Assembly (NCBI GenBank): GCA_005656395.1
Contig: SRSI01000021.1
Location: 124,001-188,000, forward strand
Direction: 5' to 3'
DNA: 64,000 bases
Origin: Strongyloides papillosus
Taxonomy: Eukaryota > Nematoda > Chromadorea > Rhabditida > Strongyloididae
The position numbers and the translations under genes were made by a program. Every line of letters begins with the position of its first letter. Within the stretch, counting starts at the first letter, position 1. Positions 21,701-32,189 of the stretch are shown here, piece by piece. Under the pieces are notes generated by a model. The model saw only the letters and a program-made list of their open reading frames with translations, was not told the origin of the DNA and made no database searches.

Positions 21701-23123
21701 CTCCACCAGCCATTAATGTATCACTACCAATTATCATATTATACTTACCATCTGTACATATCTCTTGTTCTTTCACGATAGCAACCTCGTTGCATATTTT
21801 GACATCTTCAATCCAGAGATCCACCATCATTTTTCCTTCAGCAACCCATTTAGATCCATTAGCCAGTACAAAACTAGTTTCTTCATTTTTCTGGGCTTTC
21901 TCATTATACCCCAGATACTCAGCTTCATTTTTTGAAATAATAGTGATAGTGCTTCCGCTATCAATAAGTCCGCGCACCATACACATTTTTTCACCCTTTT
22001 TAGATTTCTTACTTAGCTTTACATTGATTATCAGATCATTACTTCTTCTTTCACTGACATTTCTTGGACAATGACCATACATTTTCATTTGATTCTCCTT
22101 GACAACCTGTACTTTTCTATCTTCATTTACTCTGGTTACTTTGTCGAGACTATTACCTCTTATCTTGCACTCACTTGCGTAATGTCCCTTTCCTTGACAA
22201 ATATAACAGATGATAGATTCTTTTTTACCAGTTGAAGTATCTTTGGTCATTTTAGTTCTCCCCTCATTGCACTCCGATTTTAGATGACCCAATTTATTAC
22301 AAACATAACATTTCTTGTTTTTCGTACTTTTACCCGGTAACTCATCTCTTTTTTCACGTATTTTCAGGAAGTCTATCAAGTCGTCAGGAGATTTAATTCC
22401 ACAATTTTCAACGGCCCTTTGCGTTTGAACATCGTGTTTGCATACAATGTCAGCAATTATTAATTTGTTTCTGGTGTCTTTTTCTTCCTTCATGTGGTAC
22501 TGTTCACATAACTTTAGTAACTCTTTTATATAGTCATCATAATTTTTAAAATCCTCTCTTTTCATCCGGTTGATCTTTATTCTTAGTTTCTCCTTCGATA
22601 CTTCATGTTTTGCATAACATTCTTTTAAGTATTCGGTGATCTGGGTCAAGTCGCTCCCTTGATCTAAAGTTCTTAACCTTTCCATCACCTTTTCACTAAG
22701 CTTCCCTTTTAACAACATGATCTGTTTCTTCTCAGGAACTGGATTAGTACCTTCTCCATTTTCATCATCAGCAGCGAATTCCATAGCATCTTTGAACTGC
22801 TCATAGAAGTTGACAAAGCTGCTTTCTCCCTCATAAACTGGTAGAATCTTGTACAAAGAAAGATCGTGCTGTACCATTTTTTCTACCTGTTCACTAGTTT
22901 TCGGTCTCTTAAGCAATACAGTCGTTGTCTTCAATATACGTTTGATGTCAAATACAATTGATTCAATATTTTTAGCCAAATCTTCCGGTGTGTCACTATA
23001 TCCCCACAGCAACAGGTTGATTACCGAAAGTTGTTTTCCCGGTACCACTTCCTCCGAGATATTAAGACCTAAAGCGTTTGCTGCACTTAAAACACACTTT
23101 AACTTCTCTTCTCTTGAGGGCAT
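18702..23123 (-). CDS. Gag-Pol polyprotein of gypsy element 2
   Basis: An uninterrupted 1473-aa ORF. In order: gag of about 260 residues; two CCHC knuckles, CYVCNKLGHLKSEC and CYICQGKGHYASEC (about 271-320); aspartic protease GLIDSGSTITII (about 386); reverse transcriptase with RLPFGLNVSTNIAQ and YIDDILVYT (about 743); RNase H with LFVDASKYSESG (about 895) and YTDHRPILQML; integrase zinc region (H..H..C..C, ending CKVCIERN); DDE core with IDCLGPL (about 1172), KTDNSKYF (about 1231) and SLVERVIQ (about 1265); and a basic tail. The stop falls at the polypurine tract beside the 3' LTR. The gag and pol regions share one frame without a stop or shift between them. Nothing is missing for autonomous retrotransposition. 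Confidence 0.94.
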   Translation of the reverse strand: MPSREEKLKCVLSAANALGLNISEEVVPGKQLSVINLLLWGYSDTPEDLAKNIESIVFDIKRILKTTTVLLKRPKTSEQVEKMVQHDLSLYKILPVYEGESSFVNFYEQFKDAMEFAADDENGEGTNPVPEKKQIMLLKGKLSEKVMERLRTLDQGSDLTQITEYLKECYAKHEVSKEKLRIKINRMKREDFKNYDDYIKELLKLCEQYHMKEEKDTRNKLIIADIVCKHDVQTQRAVENCGIKSPDDLIDFLKIREKRDELPGKSTKNKKCYVCNKLGHLKSECNEGRTKMTKDTSTGKKESIICYICQGKGHYASECKIRGNSLDKVTRVNEDRKVQVVKENQMKMYGHCPRNVSERRSNDLIINVKLSKKSKKGEKMCMVRGLIDSGSTITIISKNEAEYLGYNEKAQKNEETSFVLANGSKWVAEGKMMVDLWIEDVKICNEVAIVKEQEICTDGKYNMIIGSDTLMAGGANINYATREITMLGRLVSAEDHAKDQITGIVNRVSTVRSVDAPYVLELKEEMEKLYPDVISDSKTDLGCCKLSAPKLQVLKQFPKAYRYKHSVKDKEVIKETIDQWLQIGAIKKCYNPSVIVNMTVVVKVDTTEVITKNDNSEDEIQFKVKRDARVCLNARQVNECLQRSFVVPKNLKDEYGKLCRARYFSKIDLRQFFLQIPLNEADRTLLGIQCPVTNELYSWQRLPFGLNVSTNIAQSIINQVIENCEFKTETGDVIDENLYGVMAYIDDILVYTMEESMMFHRTILFCLLDGLRNFGLKINSGKMELMRTEICYLNVILSYMKIRPNPMYVKGLLRMKKPSNVSELRRYLGAVNYCRDFIFGITELEKPLLCLLQKDMQYNWTDRCEESYQKMQTILREIGFLKLPDQSKEFILFVDASKYSESGLLMQMTKVNEIERLWIEKESRRYPDKYKMIEKNVKEKNLNDKEERLLPVGYYSKRLGIGETASATLLEIRGLCRTLDHFKEVTKTSKVIVYTDHRPILQMLTGGKPDSGRYIRYINRILQYDGLRIRYLEGAKNVAADYMSRAYCRVTRKKMIKMRKHGNEILVKDDDDLVSEEGLSPDVGPVENDKEEPEKKKLQLFKEIHDLQGHMYAEAGMDMLERRWPYENVKQQFKNYVNNCKVCIERNGIQRMVMKMNEFTAERPLEKVQIDCLGPLHKSEKGNKHLLVWIDVNTRFVGGWPIPDLSHEKIVEAVEESLLFRYGMVETIKTDNSKYFDKALDVLKERHNIAVERGVPYKHTSQSLVERVIQTLQNVMSKTGMELLMDLDVHWDKVVQRGFFAINSMKHATLKESPHFLMFGRRSLLPWDLKELENMDINQKEGRIRYLVDQQDEYEHELCNRFSALLMKDVRSRINRLNFENKMKNSSSVTQVPGMRDEGNSDVLSQLNFKVGDAVAVYFPKKNKFDACWKTGYVITDVTKREGESLRIHCKKRNKVRGRPLIRSLNEIKVINV

Positions 23124-23316
23124 CTATTTTCATACACAATTTCTGGAGCTTTACCCAAGTAAAATTAGCTCCACGTGTATCTCAACAAAACCTATCCACA
23201 CAGTTGACAACTGGTTTTGATGATTTTTCCCTTACACACAATACAATTTTTTAGCTTTCCCGCTTTTTACCTGGATTCCTTTTACCCTGAATCCTTAACA
23301 ATAATCAACACACAAA

Positions 23317-23462
23317 GTAAAATTAATTTTATTTGTCACTACCCCTATAAGTATACACAAAATTAGTACATTACAAAACACCTGTTAATAACAATGACAA
23401 TTACAACATGACTTTATCCTTATATAGCAATATATCATCTTTATTAAAGTGATACCTTCACA
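23317..23462 (-). repeat. 5' LTR of gypsy element 2
   Basis: 146-bp LTR on the minus strand, one base different from the copy at 18546-18691. The internal region starts TTTGTGTGTTGATTATTG, where a primer-binding site would lie; it has no obvious TGG start. Confidence 0.93.
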
Positions 23463-23467
23463 TAAAA

Positions 23468-24551
23468 TTATATGTATTTTTGTTGAAAGTAAAAAAAAAT
23501 TTTTAAATATTTTAATTCAAAATAAAAGTAAATACTACAATAATGTTTTTAATTCTTAATACTTTGTGTAGTTAAACAATAGTTCTTTGCTTCTTGTTAT
23601 TGTTTTAAGGAGATTTTTGAAATTATTATCACTAGTAGGTCCTTTAAAATAATGATTTTAGTTAAAACAGTAACAACTTTACATGAAATCGACATCCAAT
23701 AACGTATTTTATAAAAATAAAAAAAACTCTAACATGAGCATAATATCATAAAAAATAGCATGATTAAAAAAAGTTACATTACCTGAAAATATCAAATTTA
23801 TTTTTTAAAAAAATGGTAAAATTCATATGTCAGCATAATATTTTGCATCATTTTTAAAGTTTTTGTTTGATAATTTAAAAATTTGAGTAAAATTTAATTT
23901 TTTTAACAGGTTAGACATTTTATCGCATTTTACGAAGAATTGCCAAAATTTGTGCAGATTTCTTTGCGTAATAAAGTTTCAAATGAAATAATTTTAAAAA
24001 GAAATATGTCATTTACCATAATATTTAAAATTAATACTAACAAAATTTAAATATTATCATGAAGAAGAGTAAATAGTGAATAATATATGCTAAGATTTGG
24101 TGTTATTATTGTCAACGAAGAATTTTCTTTTTTTATACTAACGATTAGTAAAATACAGATAATTAAGAGTCCATAAAAAGTAGTTTTCTTTTTTAAATGG
24201 ATTTATGGATTTAAAATTTTGTGCAAACTTTTATTTTCCAAAAAAATTTGATAGCATTTTGTAAATGTATCTTGTACTAACTAATTTTTAAGTAGAGCAA
24301 TATAAGCAAAATATCGTGAAAGTTAATAAAAAAAATTGGCGTAAACGTTAAGAAAAATTTAAATAATTATTCATGTTTTTTGATTTTTATACATCCATGT
24401 TTCGATAAATATTTAACTTTTACTTATTATCAAAATAAGTGTCTTATTTGTTTCTATAAAATAATTTAAACTAAAAGTAATTTTTTGTCTTAAATATTTA
24501 CTAGTAACCTATTTGTTTTAGTTATTAAAACAATTAAATTGCAAAAGATTT
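23468..24551. other. AT-rich spacer, nothing recognised
   Basis: About 1.1 kb of AT-rich DNA between gypsy element 2 and tRNA-Tyr, with no ORF, element end or RNA gene seen. Confidence 0.6.
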
Positions 24552-24638
24552 TCCAACCAACCGGATTCGAACCAGTGACCTAAGGATATCAGCAACTAAA
24601 TCTACAGTCCTCCGCTCTACCAACTGAGCTATGGTTGG
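24552..24638 (-). tRNA. tRNA-Tyr-GTA: tRNA-Tyr (GTA) with intron
   Basis: An 87-nt minus-strand gene. Acceptor CCAACCA pairs perfectly with TGGTTGG. The D-arm is TAGCTCAGTTGGTAGAGC, the anticodon GTA lies in GGAGGACTGTAG, and the T-arm is ACTGGTTCGAATCCGGT. About 14 nt (ATTTAGTTGCTGAT) interrupt the arm one base 3' of the anticodon, the canonical place for a nuclear tRNA-Tyr intron, and the 3' strand resumes ATCCTTAGGTC. The intron marks this as a nuclear, not organellar, tRNA. Confidence 0.93.
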
Positions 24639-25993
24639 GCAAGAACAGCAAATTATATTTTTCACTAAATAAAATTATTTATAATTTACATAAAAATTAG
24701 TTTTTTTAATATCTTTTAAAATTAATTTTTAAGTGAAAATTAACTTTTATAATATTAAGATAAATTTATTTTTGTTAATCAACTTAATATAAAAGTAATG
24801 CTTAAATTCTACAATACACTGAAAAAAATTATTCGTCTATTAACTAAAAAAATACATTTTATATACATTTTGAATTTACAGTCTTTTATAAAGAATGTAT
24901 TTTAAATTTTAAAATACATTCTGTTTATGTAAAAAATTTAAAAATTTGTTCTTAATATGTTCATAGATATTTGTAGCGACTGATTAAAATGCAAAGTAAA
25001 AAATGTATGAATTTTAATTTTTAAAACGATAGACATTTAGTATATAAAATGCATACATGGTTTCTAAAGAAAATAAGTACATTTTTATTTTTTAAATTAA
25101 AGACAATTTGTATAATTAATGTGTAAATGGCTTATTGAATAAAATGAGTATGTTTTTATTTTTTTGATACAAAATTTTACGTATTTTACAAATCATTTAT
25201 TATAAAAAATTTTATAATTTCTAATATTCATGTGTTAGCATCCTCTATGATACTTATGATAATATGTATAACAAATAAAAACTCTGTTATAAAACTTTTT
25301 ACATAGTTTTGTATGTAGATAAGTATGAAACATCGTTATTTGATAATTATTTTGTATGACTATCTTTTACTTCAAAGTTCAAATGGTAAAATATAATACA
25401 TTTCATATAATTTTTATTATTATTTTAACTATTATTTAAACAGATTAAGACATTATAGTTAAAAGAGACATTATATAGAAAGACATAAAACAAAATTAAC
25501 CAAAATAATCATAACAAAAGAAATTTTTTTACTTTTTAAACAAAATTTCTCATCATTATCTATTACAAAGAATAGAAATAATAGAAAATAATACCCAATA
25601 ATATTCAATATAGGTATTTGATAAACTGTTTTGCAATTTTAAGAAGGAAGTTGATATATGTATTTGATAACTTTTAAGATAATTGATAAAAAATATTAAA
25701 GAAATTTTACTAAAATATAGAAATTTTGTTAATATATGATACACTAAAAGTTAGGGACTTTAATATATTTTTTAATTGTCTACTTGATTATTATTTTTTT
25801 TCTTCATTGTTTTAAAATGATAAGCTATACTTTTTTTTTTAAAAAAATTAGCACATTTGTTTTACCATGAGAAACCCATTGTTATTTCTTATTTTTGAAA
25901 GTTTAAATATATTCTTAAATTTTATCTAATCTATTTAAAAAAACATTTTGTACTTAAGTTAATACAATTTTATACATAAAATTTTTATATAAA
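24639..25993. other. AT-rich spacer, nothing firm
   Basis: About 1.35 kb of AT-rich DNA. A 62-codon frame (25556-25744, minus) is of the kind expected by chance here and is not annotated. No elements or RNA genes were recognised. Confidence 0.55.
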
Positions 25994-26368
25994 TTACGAC
26001 CCATCTTTTCTATGCTTTATCTTTAAATGATCCTTTTTAGAATAACACTGAACTTCTTTAACAATATTTAAATATAATTTTATTTTATTATTAATGTTTA
26101 TTAACGTTCCAGCTTCAATCATTGATACATTTCTTGATATAATTATAACATCTTTAACTAAAGATTGAACTGTTAAAATTGTATCTGATGTAGTATTACA
26201 CTTTACATACAATTTTAACAGTTTTTCAGTAACTGTTTTGGATATTTCTTCTAGAGTTAATGTAAAACTATCATTATGCCTACCATAATTTTCATTTAAT
26301 AAAAATGAACTCATATCTAAAATTATATGTCTGCAAATAATAAATAAAATTTTAAACAATTTTAACAA
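25994..26368 (-). CDS. Possible 3'-terminal exon of a host gene, unknown function
   Basis: The minus-strand frame encodes up to 124 aa ending in KIKHRKDGS. Its composition (SKTVTEKLLKLYVKCN, then a segment predicted helical and a Lys-rich tail) is less AT-biased than nearby chance frames. On the minus strand, TTTATTTATTATTTGCAG lies at about 26334-26351, a canonical 3' splice site, followed at once by ACATATAATTTTAGATATG. That suggests the frame is a terminal exon beginning near 26333, not an ORF starting at its first Met. I do not recognise a domain; no partner exons were identified upstream. It could also be a chance ORF. Confidence 0.3.
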   Translation of the reverse strand: MLKLFKILFIICRHIILDMSSFLLNENYGRHNDSFTLTLEEISKTVTEKLLKLYVKCNTTSDTILTVQSLVKDVIIISRNVSMIEAGTLININNKIKLYLNIVKEVQCYSKKDHLKIKHRKDGS

Positions 26369-27528
26369 ATATTGTTTAACATTGATAAAGAAAAAAAATA
26401 TTTAAATTAAAAACACATTGTAATGTAGTGTTCAGAAGACAAAGCATATTAGTTAATTATAAAATGCTACGTTTATGCAAATAGAAATACTCTATAATTA
26501 AAAAAATGATTAATTTTTTGTTTAAAACAATACTACAAATCATGATGTCAAATAATGTATTTTTTATATAAAAATGTTTGAATGATTTTAATACCAATTA
26601 CATTACATTTACCACAAAAATTAAATTTTCTTGTTAAAAAACTGTATGTAAAATTTTGAAAAATAATTACAATAAATTTTATGATTAAAATTATGCATTT
26701 TACAATTTGCTTTGCACATATTTTTTAAAATTAAATGCAAAATTTAAAAACTAACAAATTTTTTTCAGTGTAGTAAAAACAAAATCTATAAGAAGTTTTT
26801 AATAAATTCAATAGTAAATTAAGCATTTTTATCATCATATTTCTATTTGTTTTTTGCCAGTTTTATTTATAGGTTATTTTAATATTTTATTTATAGATAA
26901 TTGGAGACAAATAAATGAAATTTACTTTATGTTAAACTTTTTTTTTAATTTGTAAATGTGTTATAAGACTATGAATTCACGTTCTGGTGCGGTAATATTT
27001 GATAGGAAAATACTAATAGATAATTAATTAAAATATTTTATTTAAGATAATAAGAAATTTTACAATCAATGGGATTAAAGTTATTATATAATCTAGAAGA
27101 AAGCTAAATTATCTTTTATTCTATTTTATTTAATATTTTGCATAATATCTCAGATGCATTTGTGATAATAATAAAATAATTTGAATCATTAAAAAAAAGT
27201 ATATACATTCCCACAATAGAGTACTATGTATTGTATGAAATAGTTTTTTTATTTATTATATTAATTTATGTTTGTTCTTTGAATATGGTATTATTTAAGT
27301 AAATATTTTCCTAAAACTTATATATTCGTAAATATACCCGCTGCAAATTATAGTCATGTCAAGACACGTTAAATCACAATTACAAAAGTAAAATTATATT
27401 GTTATATAAAGAAATTCGTAAACAAACATACAAAGCTCTAATTTGCTATTTTAATATAAAAAAACTCATAACGTAATATAAAAAAACAGAAACGTGGTAA
27501 AAAGCACTTTAAAAAGTAAAAAGGTACT
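26369..27528. other. AT-rich spacer, nothing recognised
   Basis: About 1.15 kb of AT-rich DNA between the candidate exon and tRNA-Ala. No coding frame, repeat or RNA gene was recognised. Confidence 0.6.
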
Positions 27529-27600
27529 TGGAGATATGGGGAATCGAACCCCAGCCCTCTCCCATGCTAAGGGAGCGCTCTACCCCTGAGCTATATCCCC
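27529..27600 (-). tRNA. tRNA-Ala-AGC: tRNA-Ala (AGC)
   Basis: A complete 72-nt minus-strand cloverleaf: acceptor GGGGATA paired with TATCTCC (one G-T), D-arm TAGCTCAGGGGTAGAGC, anticodon AGC in CTCCCTTAGCATGGGAG, T-arm CTGGGGTTCGATTCCCCA. AGC is the inosine-modified eukaryotic Ala anticodon. There is no intron or insertion. Confidence 0.95.
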
Positions 27601-28229
27601 ACGAGCGCCCGTCTTTTCCATTTTGATGCTGAAATAAACTAGTAAATTGTTATTATTTTTTTAAAAGCTAATATAGTAAATATTATCTTTTTTCAGATGT
27701 AAATTGTTATTTTGTTATAGAATTTTTTACAGAAATAAAATATTGTAATTATTTTTTTTATAAAAATAAAACTAATGATAACAAGAAAGTTAATTCATTC
27801 TACATTTATTATTAATCAAAATTCAGTTGAAACAGTATAAATTATAATTATTTGTTAACTATTTACACGTTATTATCATACTAAATAAATTAATATTATA
27901 AATTAATGTTCAGAATGAATAAAAATATATCTATCAAAATTATAATACTTTAAATCAAAATAAAATTGATAATATGAGATATCTGAAAAGTTGGCAATTA
28001 TTTTCACTAGAATCTCATCTATTGTGCAAAAAACAATTGCTGCCGTGACAAGATGTACAATCACACTATATAAAGATATTTAAGCTTAATTTCATTGTAA
28101 CGTTGATGTAAAAATTTTCTTTATCTTCTAATAATTGTTTTTCTACTGTATATCAATTTTTTTGGAGAAATCTTTTAATATAACTAGCGTTCTTGCAGAA
28201 AAAGATGAATTGATTTATTTTGTACAAAT

Positions 28230-28340
28230 TATTTTTATCTATATTACCAACAGTAGACCCGCATTCGGCAGACTCAGCTAACCTGCAGAGCATAATTTAT
28301 AGAAGAATTTTATACATTAAATCGTAAATCAAAATATTGT
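28230..28340 (+). repeat. GC-richer repeat, copy 1 (related to 59256-59366)
   Basis: A block near ACCAACAGTAGACCCGC, ATTCGGCAGACTCAGC and CTGCAGAGCATA that stands out from the AT-rich background and aligns over about 90 bp with 59256-59366. Shared pieces include ACCAAC, TAGACC, TTCGGCA, GCAGAGCATA and AGAATTTT.ATAC. It could be a fragment of a transposon, a SINE or a structured RNA; no family was recognised. Confidence 0.45.
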
Positions 28341-29610
28341 TATTAAAAATAAGCTATCTTTTTACTAAAAACATTGACATCACTTTTCAGTATTTAATGT
28401 GTTAGTTTTTGATCAAATTTTTAATATTAATTTTTTCTTTTATTGATTGCTTGCACTTTTTAAATGAATCATAAAATAAAAATACCATTTTTTTTACCAA
28501 AGTTATTTGAAAAGCAAAACTACACGAAATCGTAGTGTTTTTAAAAATAACATGGTCTATTATAAACTAAAGTTTTTAAGATTCTATTTAATTATCAAGT
28601 AAACAAAAAAAACTTAATAACCATTTTATCATAAAGATGGTGTAGTTTAAATAAAGTTATGTTAATCAAAAAATTGATTTTTACAAAAAAATAAAAAAAT
28701 TGAAAAATTTGTTATTTAAGTAAAAATAACTTGTTATGTTATCAACTAATAAAATTTATTATAAATTTTTCTTTTAAATTAGACTTAGATCTATGTAAAA
28801 AATATTATTTTATTTTTTTAATCAAGTTATCACAAAGTTATACCCATTTAACATTCAATTTTTTTAAAACAGTTGTCATTTTTTGAATCATAATCTTGCC
28901 GATTATAAATTAATTCCAATATCACTATGTTTTCAAACTATTTAAGAATTTTACTTTTTTAATGGCATACTAACCAAACTATTTTGTCAACTTTGATGTA
29001 TGTTATCTTTTAAACAAAACTATACCAAAAGTCTAAAAAAGTGTTTTTTAAAGAATAATGTAACCAAATTCTATCTAAAAATTTTAAAACTTTTCAGTTT
29101 CTCTGGTTGAAAAAACGATCTTTTAGCTATTTATTCATAAAAATTGGTCGAATTTTAAAAAGTTTTTGAGAAGATGAATTTAGTTTTTTTATATTTTTAC
29201 TACAAAAATTATTTCAATTTCTATTTTAAAAAAATTGAGTTGTTAAAAATCTATACTTATTTTTATAGACAAACGATATTTAGTTTTTTACGTTTTATAA
29301 TAGCTTATAAGAACCACAAAAGTTAATATTTATGACTCAAAAACGTCATCTTGTAATCTTTTATTTATTCTAAATCTTTATATTGTTTTCGTACTCATAA
29401 AAGTACACTAGCTTTGTTAAATATGCATTTCATATAGAAATACAGTATTTCGTAAAGCTAGTCACTTTAAAACTCATTTAAAACAATATAGTGGTAATAT
29501 TTTACAGTTTTTTTTATAAAAAAAAAACTATAGTGGATAAAGATATGTATAGACATACTCCTCTACTAATATTGTTACGATAGTAGAGAAGTAAGTAAGT
29601 GTCCAGAATC
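28341..29610. other. AT-rich spacer, nothing recognised
   Basis: About 1.3 kb of AT-rich DNA before tRNA-Arg. No feature was recognised. Confidence 0.6.
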
Positions 29611-29684
29611 GCCTCATTAGTTCAGTTGGATAGAATGTATGACTTCTAATCATAAGGTCCTCGGTTCGAGCCCGGGATGAGGCT
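29611..29684 (+). tRNA. tRNA-Arg-TCT: tRNA-Arg (TCT)
   Basis: A complete 74-nt cloverleaf: acceptor GCCTCAT with ATGAGGC, D-arm TTAGTTCAGTTGGATAGAA, anticodon TCT in TATGACTTCTAATCATA, and T-arm TCGGTTCGAGCCCGG. Its acceptor strands are the same as those of the tRNA-Thr gene about 210 bp away on the other strand, a coincidence of sequence since the rest differs. Confidence 0.93.
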
Positions 29685-29893
29685 AACAAACGTCTTTTTG
29701 ATATTAATGCTCTTTACTAATGTTTATATTTTATCTAAACAATTAATACTATAAATTATTTTTTTTAAATTTGTTCTGGAATAAAAAAAGTCTTCTTATT
29801 CATCAACAATATAAACTTTCTTGATATTAGTAGCTACTAAATATTCAAAAATGATTTTTCTTTGTAAATAATGAAAAAAAGGACTTTAAAAGA

Positions 29894-29965
29894 TGCCTCA
29901 TGCTGGAATCGAACCAGCGACCTTCTGTTTACTAGACAGACGCTCTGCCCCTGAGCCAATGAGGC
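29894..29965 (-). tRNA. tRNA-Thr-AGT: tRNA-Thr (AGT)
   Basis: A complete 72-nt minus-strand cloverleaf: acceptor GCCTCAT with ATGAGGC, D-arm TGGCTCAGGGGCAGAGC, anticodon AGT in TCTGTCTAGTAAACAGA, and T-arm GCTGGTTCGATTCCAGC. No intron. It is convergent with tRNA-Arg at 29611-29684. Confidence 0.95.
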
Positions 29966-31074
29966 TGCCTGAAAATGGTTTATATCTACATAAAACATTA
30001 TTTTAATTTTATTTATTTTTATCAATGTTTTTGGCTCTTTATTAACTTTTAAAGCAATATCTATGTATTTTTTTTTAATTCTGACAAAAATCAATTTTGT
30101 TATAAGATTTATAAATATTTAAATGTAATAATTTATTTAATATAGTAATACAAAGAGTAATAAAATTTAATAATTACTTGATAGAATAAAATTTGCTAAA
30201 ATACCAAATTAACATCAAGGTTTTGTTTTTCTATTAACGAAATCTTTTATTTCATAAAATTCAAATGCAGTTATTATCTCCAACCATTTATCTCTTTTTA
30301 CGACAAATAAATATTGTGACAAGTAATTTGTTTCTCACTTTTTATTTTGTGATTTATTTATAAGATGTTTGTATTTGTTAGGAGCATCTTTGTCAAAAAC
30401 TAAATTGTAAACTTTAATGTTTCATTAATTTGAATATATTTGTTGTTAAGATTCTCATAAACTTAACTTTAGAGAATACATTAATATTTATTTTCACTAT
30501 AGATTCTATTGGTTACAAGTATAATAAAACAGTTATTTCTGTCATATTACTCTATTTTCTAATTAAATTTCTTTAAAAGTTTATTAATGTCAAGCAATCA
30601 GCTTGAGTTAAGCTGAATATAAATAATAAACATTTATCATCATAAGTCATTCTTTTTGTTTCTTTAAATAAAATGACTATTACTAACAATAGTTCTAACA
30701 ATTAATATTGTATGAAAAAAAGAAAAACATATATCTTTTATTGTTTATAAAGATTTATATAACTTTGATTGAAATTGATTTAAATGGTATAAATTTTACA
30801 GCTGCATACATTTAAAAGCTTGAAAGATGTCTTAGAAGGTATGTCTATATTTCTACTTTATCTACTACAAATTAAGAGCATAATAAGAATTATAATAATC
30901 TCTATACATGAATTTAATCAAAAAATAATTTAACATGCAATGTTTTTAAAAAAATTGTTGAACATCTATATGCCAAACTTTGATTTATTTTATAAATAAT
31001 ATTTGAAAGGAAATCGTCATACAATGACTTTTAGATGATTTTTCAGTAGAACAATTTCGACTCTTCACGGGCAA
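29966..31074. other. AT-rich spacer, nothing recognised
   Basis: About 1.1 kb of AT-rich DNA between tRNA-Thr and tRNA-Ile, with no ORF or element recognised. Confidence 0.6.
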
Positions 31075-31148
31075 GCCGCCATAGCTCAGTCGGTTAGAGC
31101 GTGGGTCTAATAAGCCCAAGGTCGCAGGTTCGACCCCTGCTGGCGGCA
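31075..31148 (+). tRNA. tRNA-Ile-AAT: tRNA-Ile (AAT)
   Basis: A complete 74-nt cloverleaf: acceptor GCCGCCA with TGGCGGC, D-arm TAGCTCAGTCGGTTAGAGC, anticodon AAT in TGGGTCTAATAAGCCCA (last stem pair T-G), and T-arm GCAGGTTCGACCCCTGC. AAT is the inosine-type eukaryotic Ile anticodon. Confidence 0.95.
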
Positions 31149-32124
31149 TATCTTTTGCCTTTTCAGCATTTTCTAAACTATAATACTTTTGCTTCTGTAA
31201 ATTATCTTTGCTAATTTTTAGAAATAAATAAAATTCAACAAGAGAAATTTTTTTCATTATTTTATTTCTACTGTTATCAAAATATTTATCAATTATGCTT
31301 AGACATAACAAAAGGAAATATAAATAATTATTATAGTGCCTAATTTTACTAAAAAGTTGTAAGTAGTGAATTATCAATTATTTATTTTTTAATTTTAAAT
31401 GATAATATTTTTATTTTACAATAAAACAGATAATATTTCATGTTTAAATTTTCCCGAATTTTGGTTGACAGGAAAATCATTCCAGGAAAAATAAAAATTA
31501 CAAGAAAAGTAATTGTGAGAAAAATAAATTTTAGTGTTTTTTTTTCTGTAAATTGAACTCATTACACGGTATATATATATATTTTTTTAGATATACGTAA
31601 GATAACTCTGTCTATTATACATTGGGAAGAATTAAAATTAAAAAATTTTTGTCAAACTAAAGAAATTTTAAAGTTTAGTACAATATTAAAGTAAAAAATA
31701 TTCCTTGCAATTTCTCCAAATTGCAGAAAAACTTTTCTGTCAATTTTATGATGTTAAATAAAAAGAAATTACCTTATTTTAAATATTTTTATAAAAAAAA
31801 AATCTAGTGATACACAGTCATTAAATATAAAATTTCAATTATTTAATAAAAAAATATCTTAAAAATGATGGTAACCAATTATTAAGTAACATCATGCATA
31901 CGTATTAAACCCTTTCTACAAATTAACAGTAGAAACTTTCTAAATTATTATGAAATAAAGCTACCTAACTTTAAGAATTAGTTTATTTCTCTTTAGTTGC
32001 TCTGAATTTTATGATATATATTATTTTTATAAACATTAAAAATTACTAAGAATACAGGATAGAATAAATTAAATTGTTTTTATAACTTCTACTGATTTAT
32101 ATGAAGAATAAAGGCAAAACAATT
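31149..32124. other. AT-rich spacer, nothing recognised
   Basis: About 980 bp of AT-rich DNA between tRNA-Ile and the split tRNA-Ser(AGA). A short (TA)n run occurs near 31570. No ORF or element was recognised. Confidence 0.6.
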
Positions 32125-32189
32125 CGCAGCCAGCAGGATTCGAACCTGCGCGGGCAAAGCCCAAGTGATTTCTAATCACTCTCCTTAAC
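32125..32189 (-). pseudogene. tRNA-Ser-AGA: tRNA-Ser (AGA), 3' part of a gene split by insertion
   Basis: On the minus strand: GTTAAGGAGAGTG, anticodon arm GTGATTAGAAATCAC (anticodon AGA), serine long variable arm TTGGGCTTTGCCCGC, T-arm GCAGGTTCGAATCCTGC, acceptor TGGCTGC plus G. The missing 5' end (GCAGCTATGTCCGAGCGGT) is at 33124-33142 on the same strand and GCAGCTA pairs with TGGCTGC (one T-G). Joining the halves with a single GT restores a normal D-arm. The gene is therefore split after the A-box GAGCGG by the 934-bp element 32190-33123. The acceptor stem cannot form from this half, so the locus is inactive. Confidence 0.92.

Larger units (their letters stand above)
18546..23462 (-). mobile_element. 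Ty3/gypsy-like LTR retrotransposon 2, apparently intact
   Basis: Minus-strand element with 146-bp LTRs at 18546-18691 and 23317-23462 that differ at a single position (ACACC against ATACC), so it is young. It is flanked by a 5-bp duplication TAAAA (18541-18545 and 23463-23467). In element orientation the LTR begins TGTGAAGG and ends TTAATTTTAC. A clear polypurine tract, GAAGGAAGGGGA, abuts the 3' LTR (18692-18703). The single gag-pol ORF fills the interior and no env gene is present. LTRs this short are unusual but not unknown for this group. Confidence 0.94.

Noticed and set aside
29837..31377. ORFs of 85 and 130 codons running through the tRNA-Thr and tRNA-Ile genes
   Set aside because: Each crosses a whole tRNA gene, so part of its translation is a tRNA sequence. 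There is no other coding evidence.
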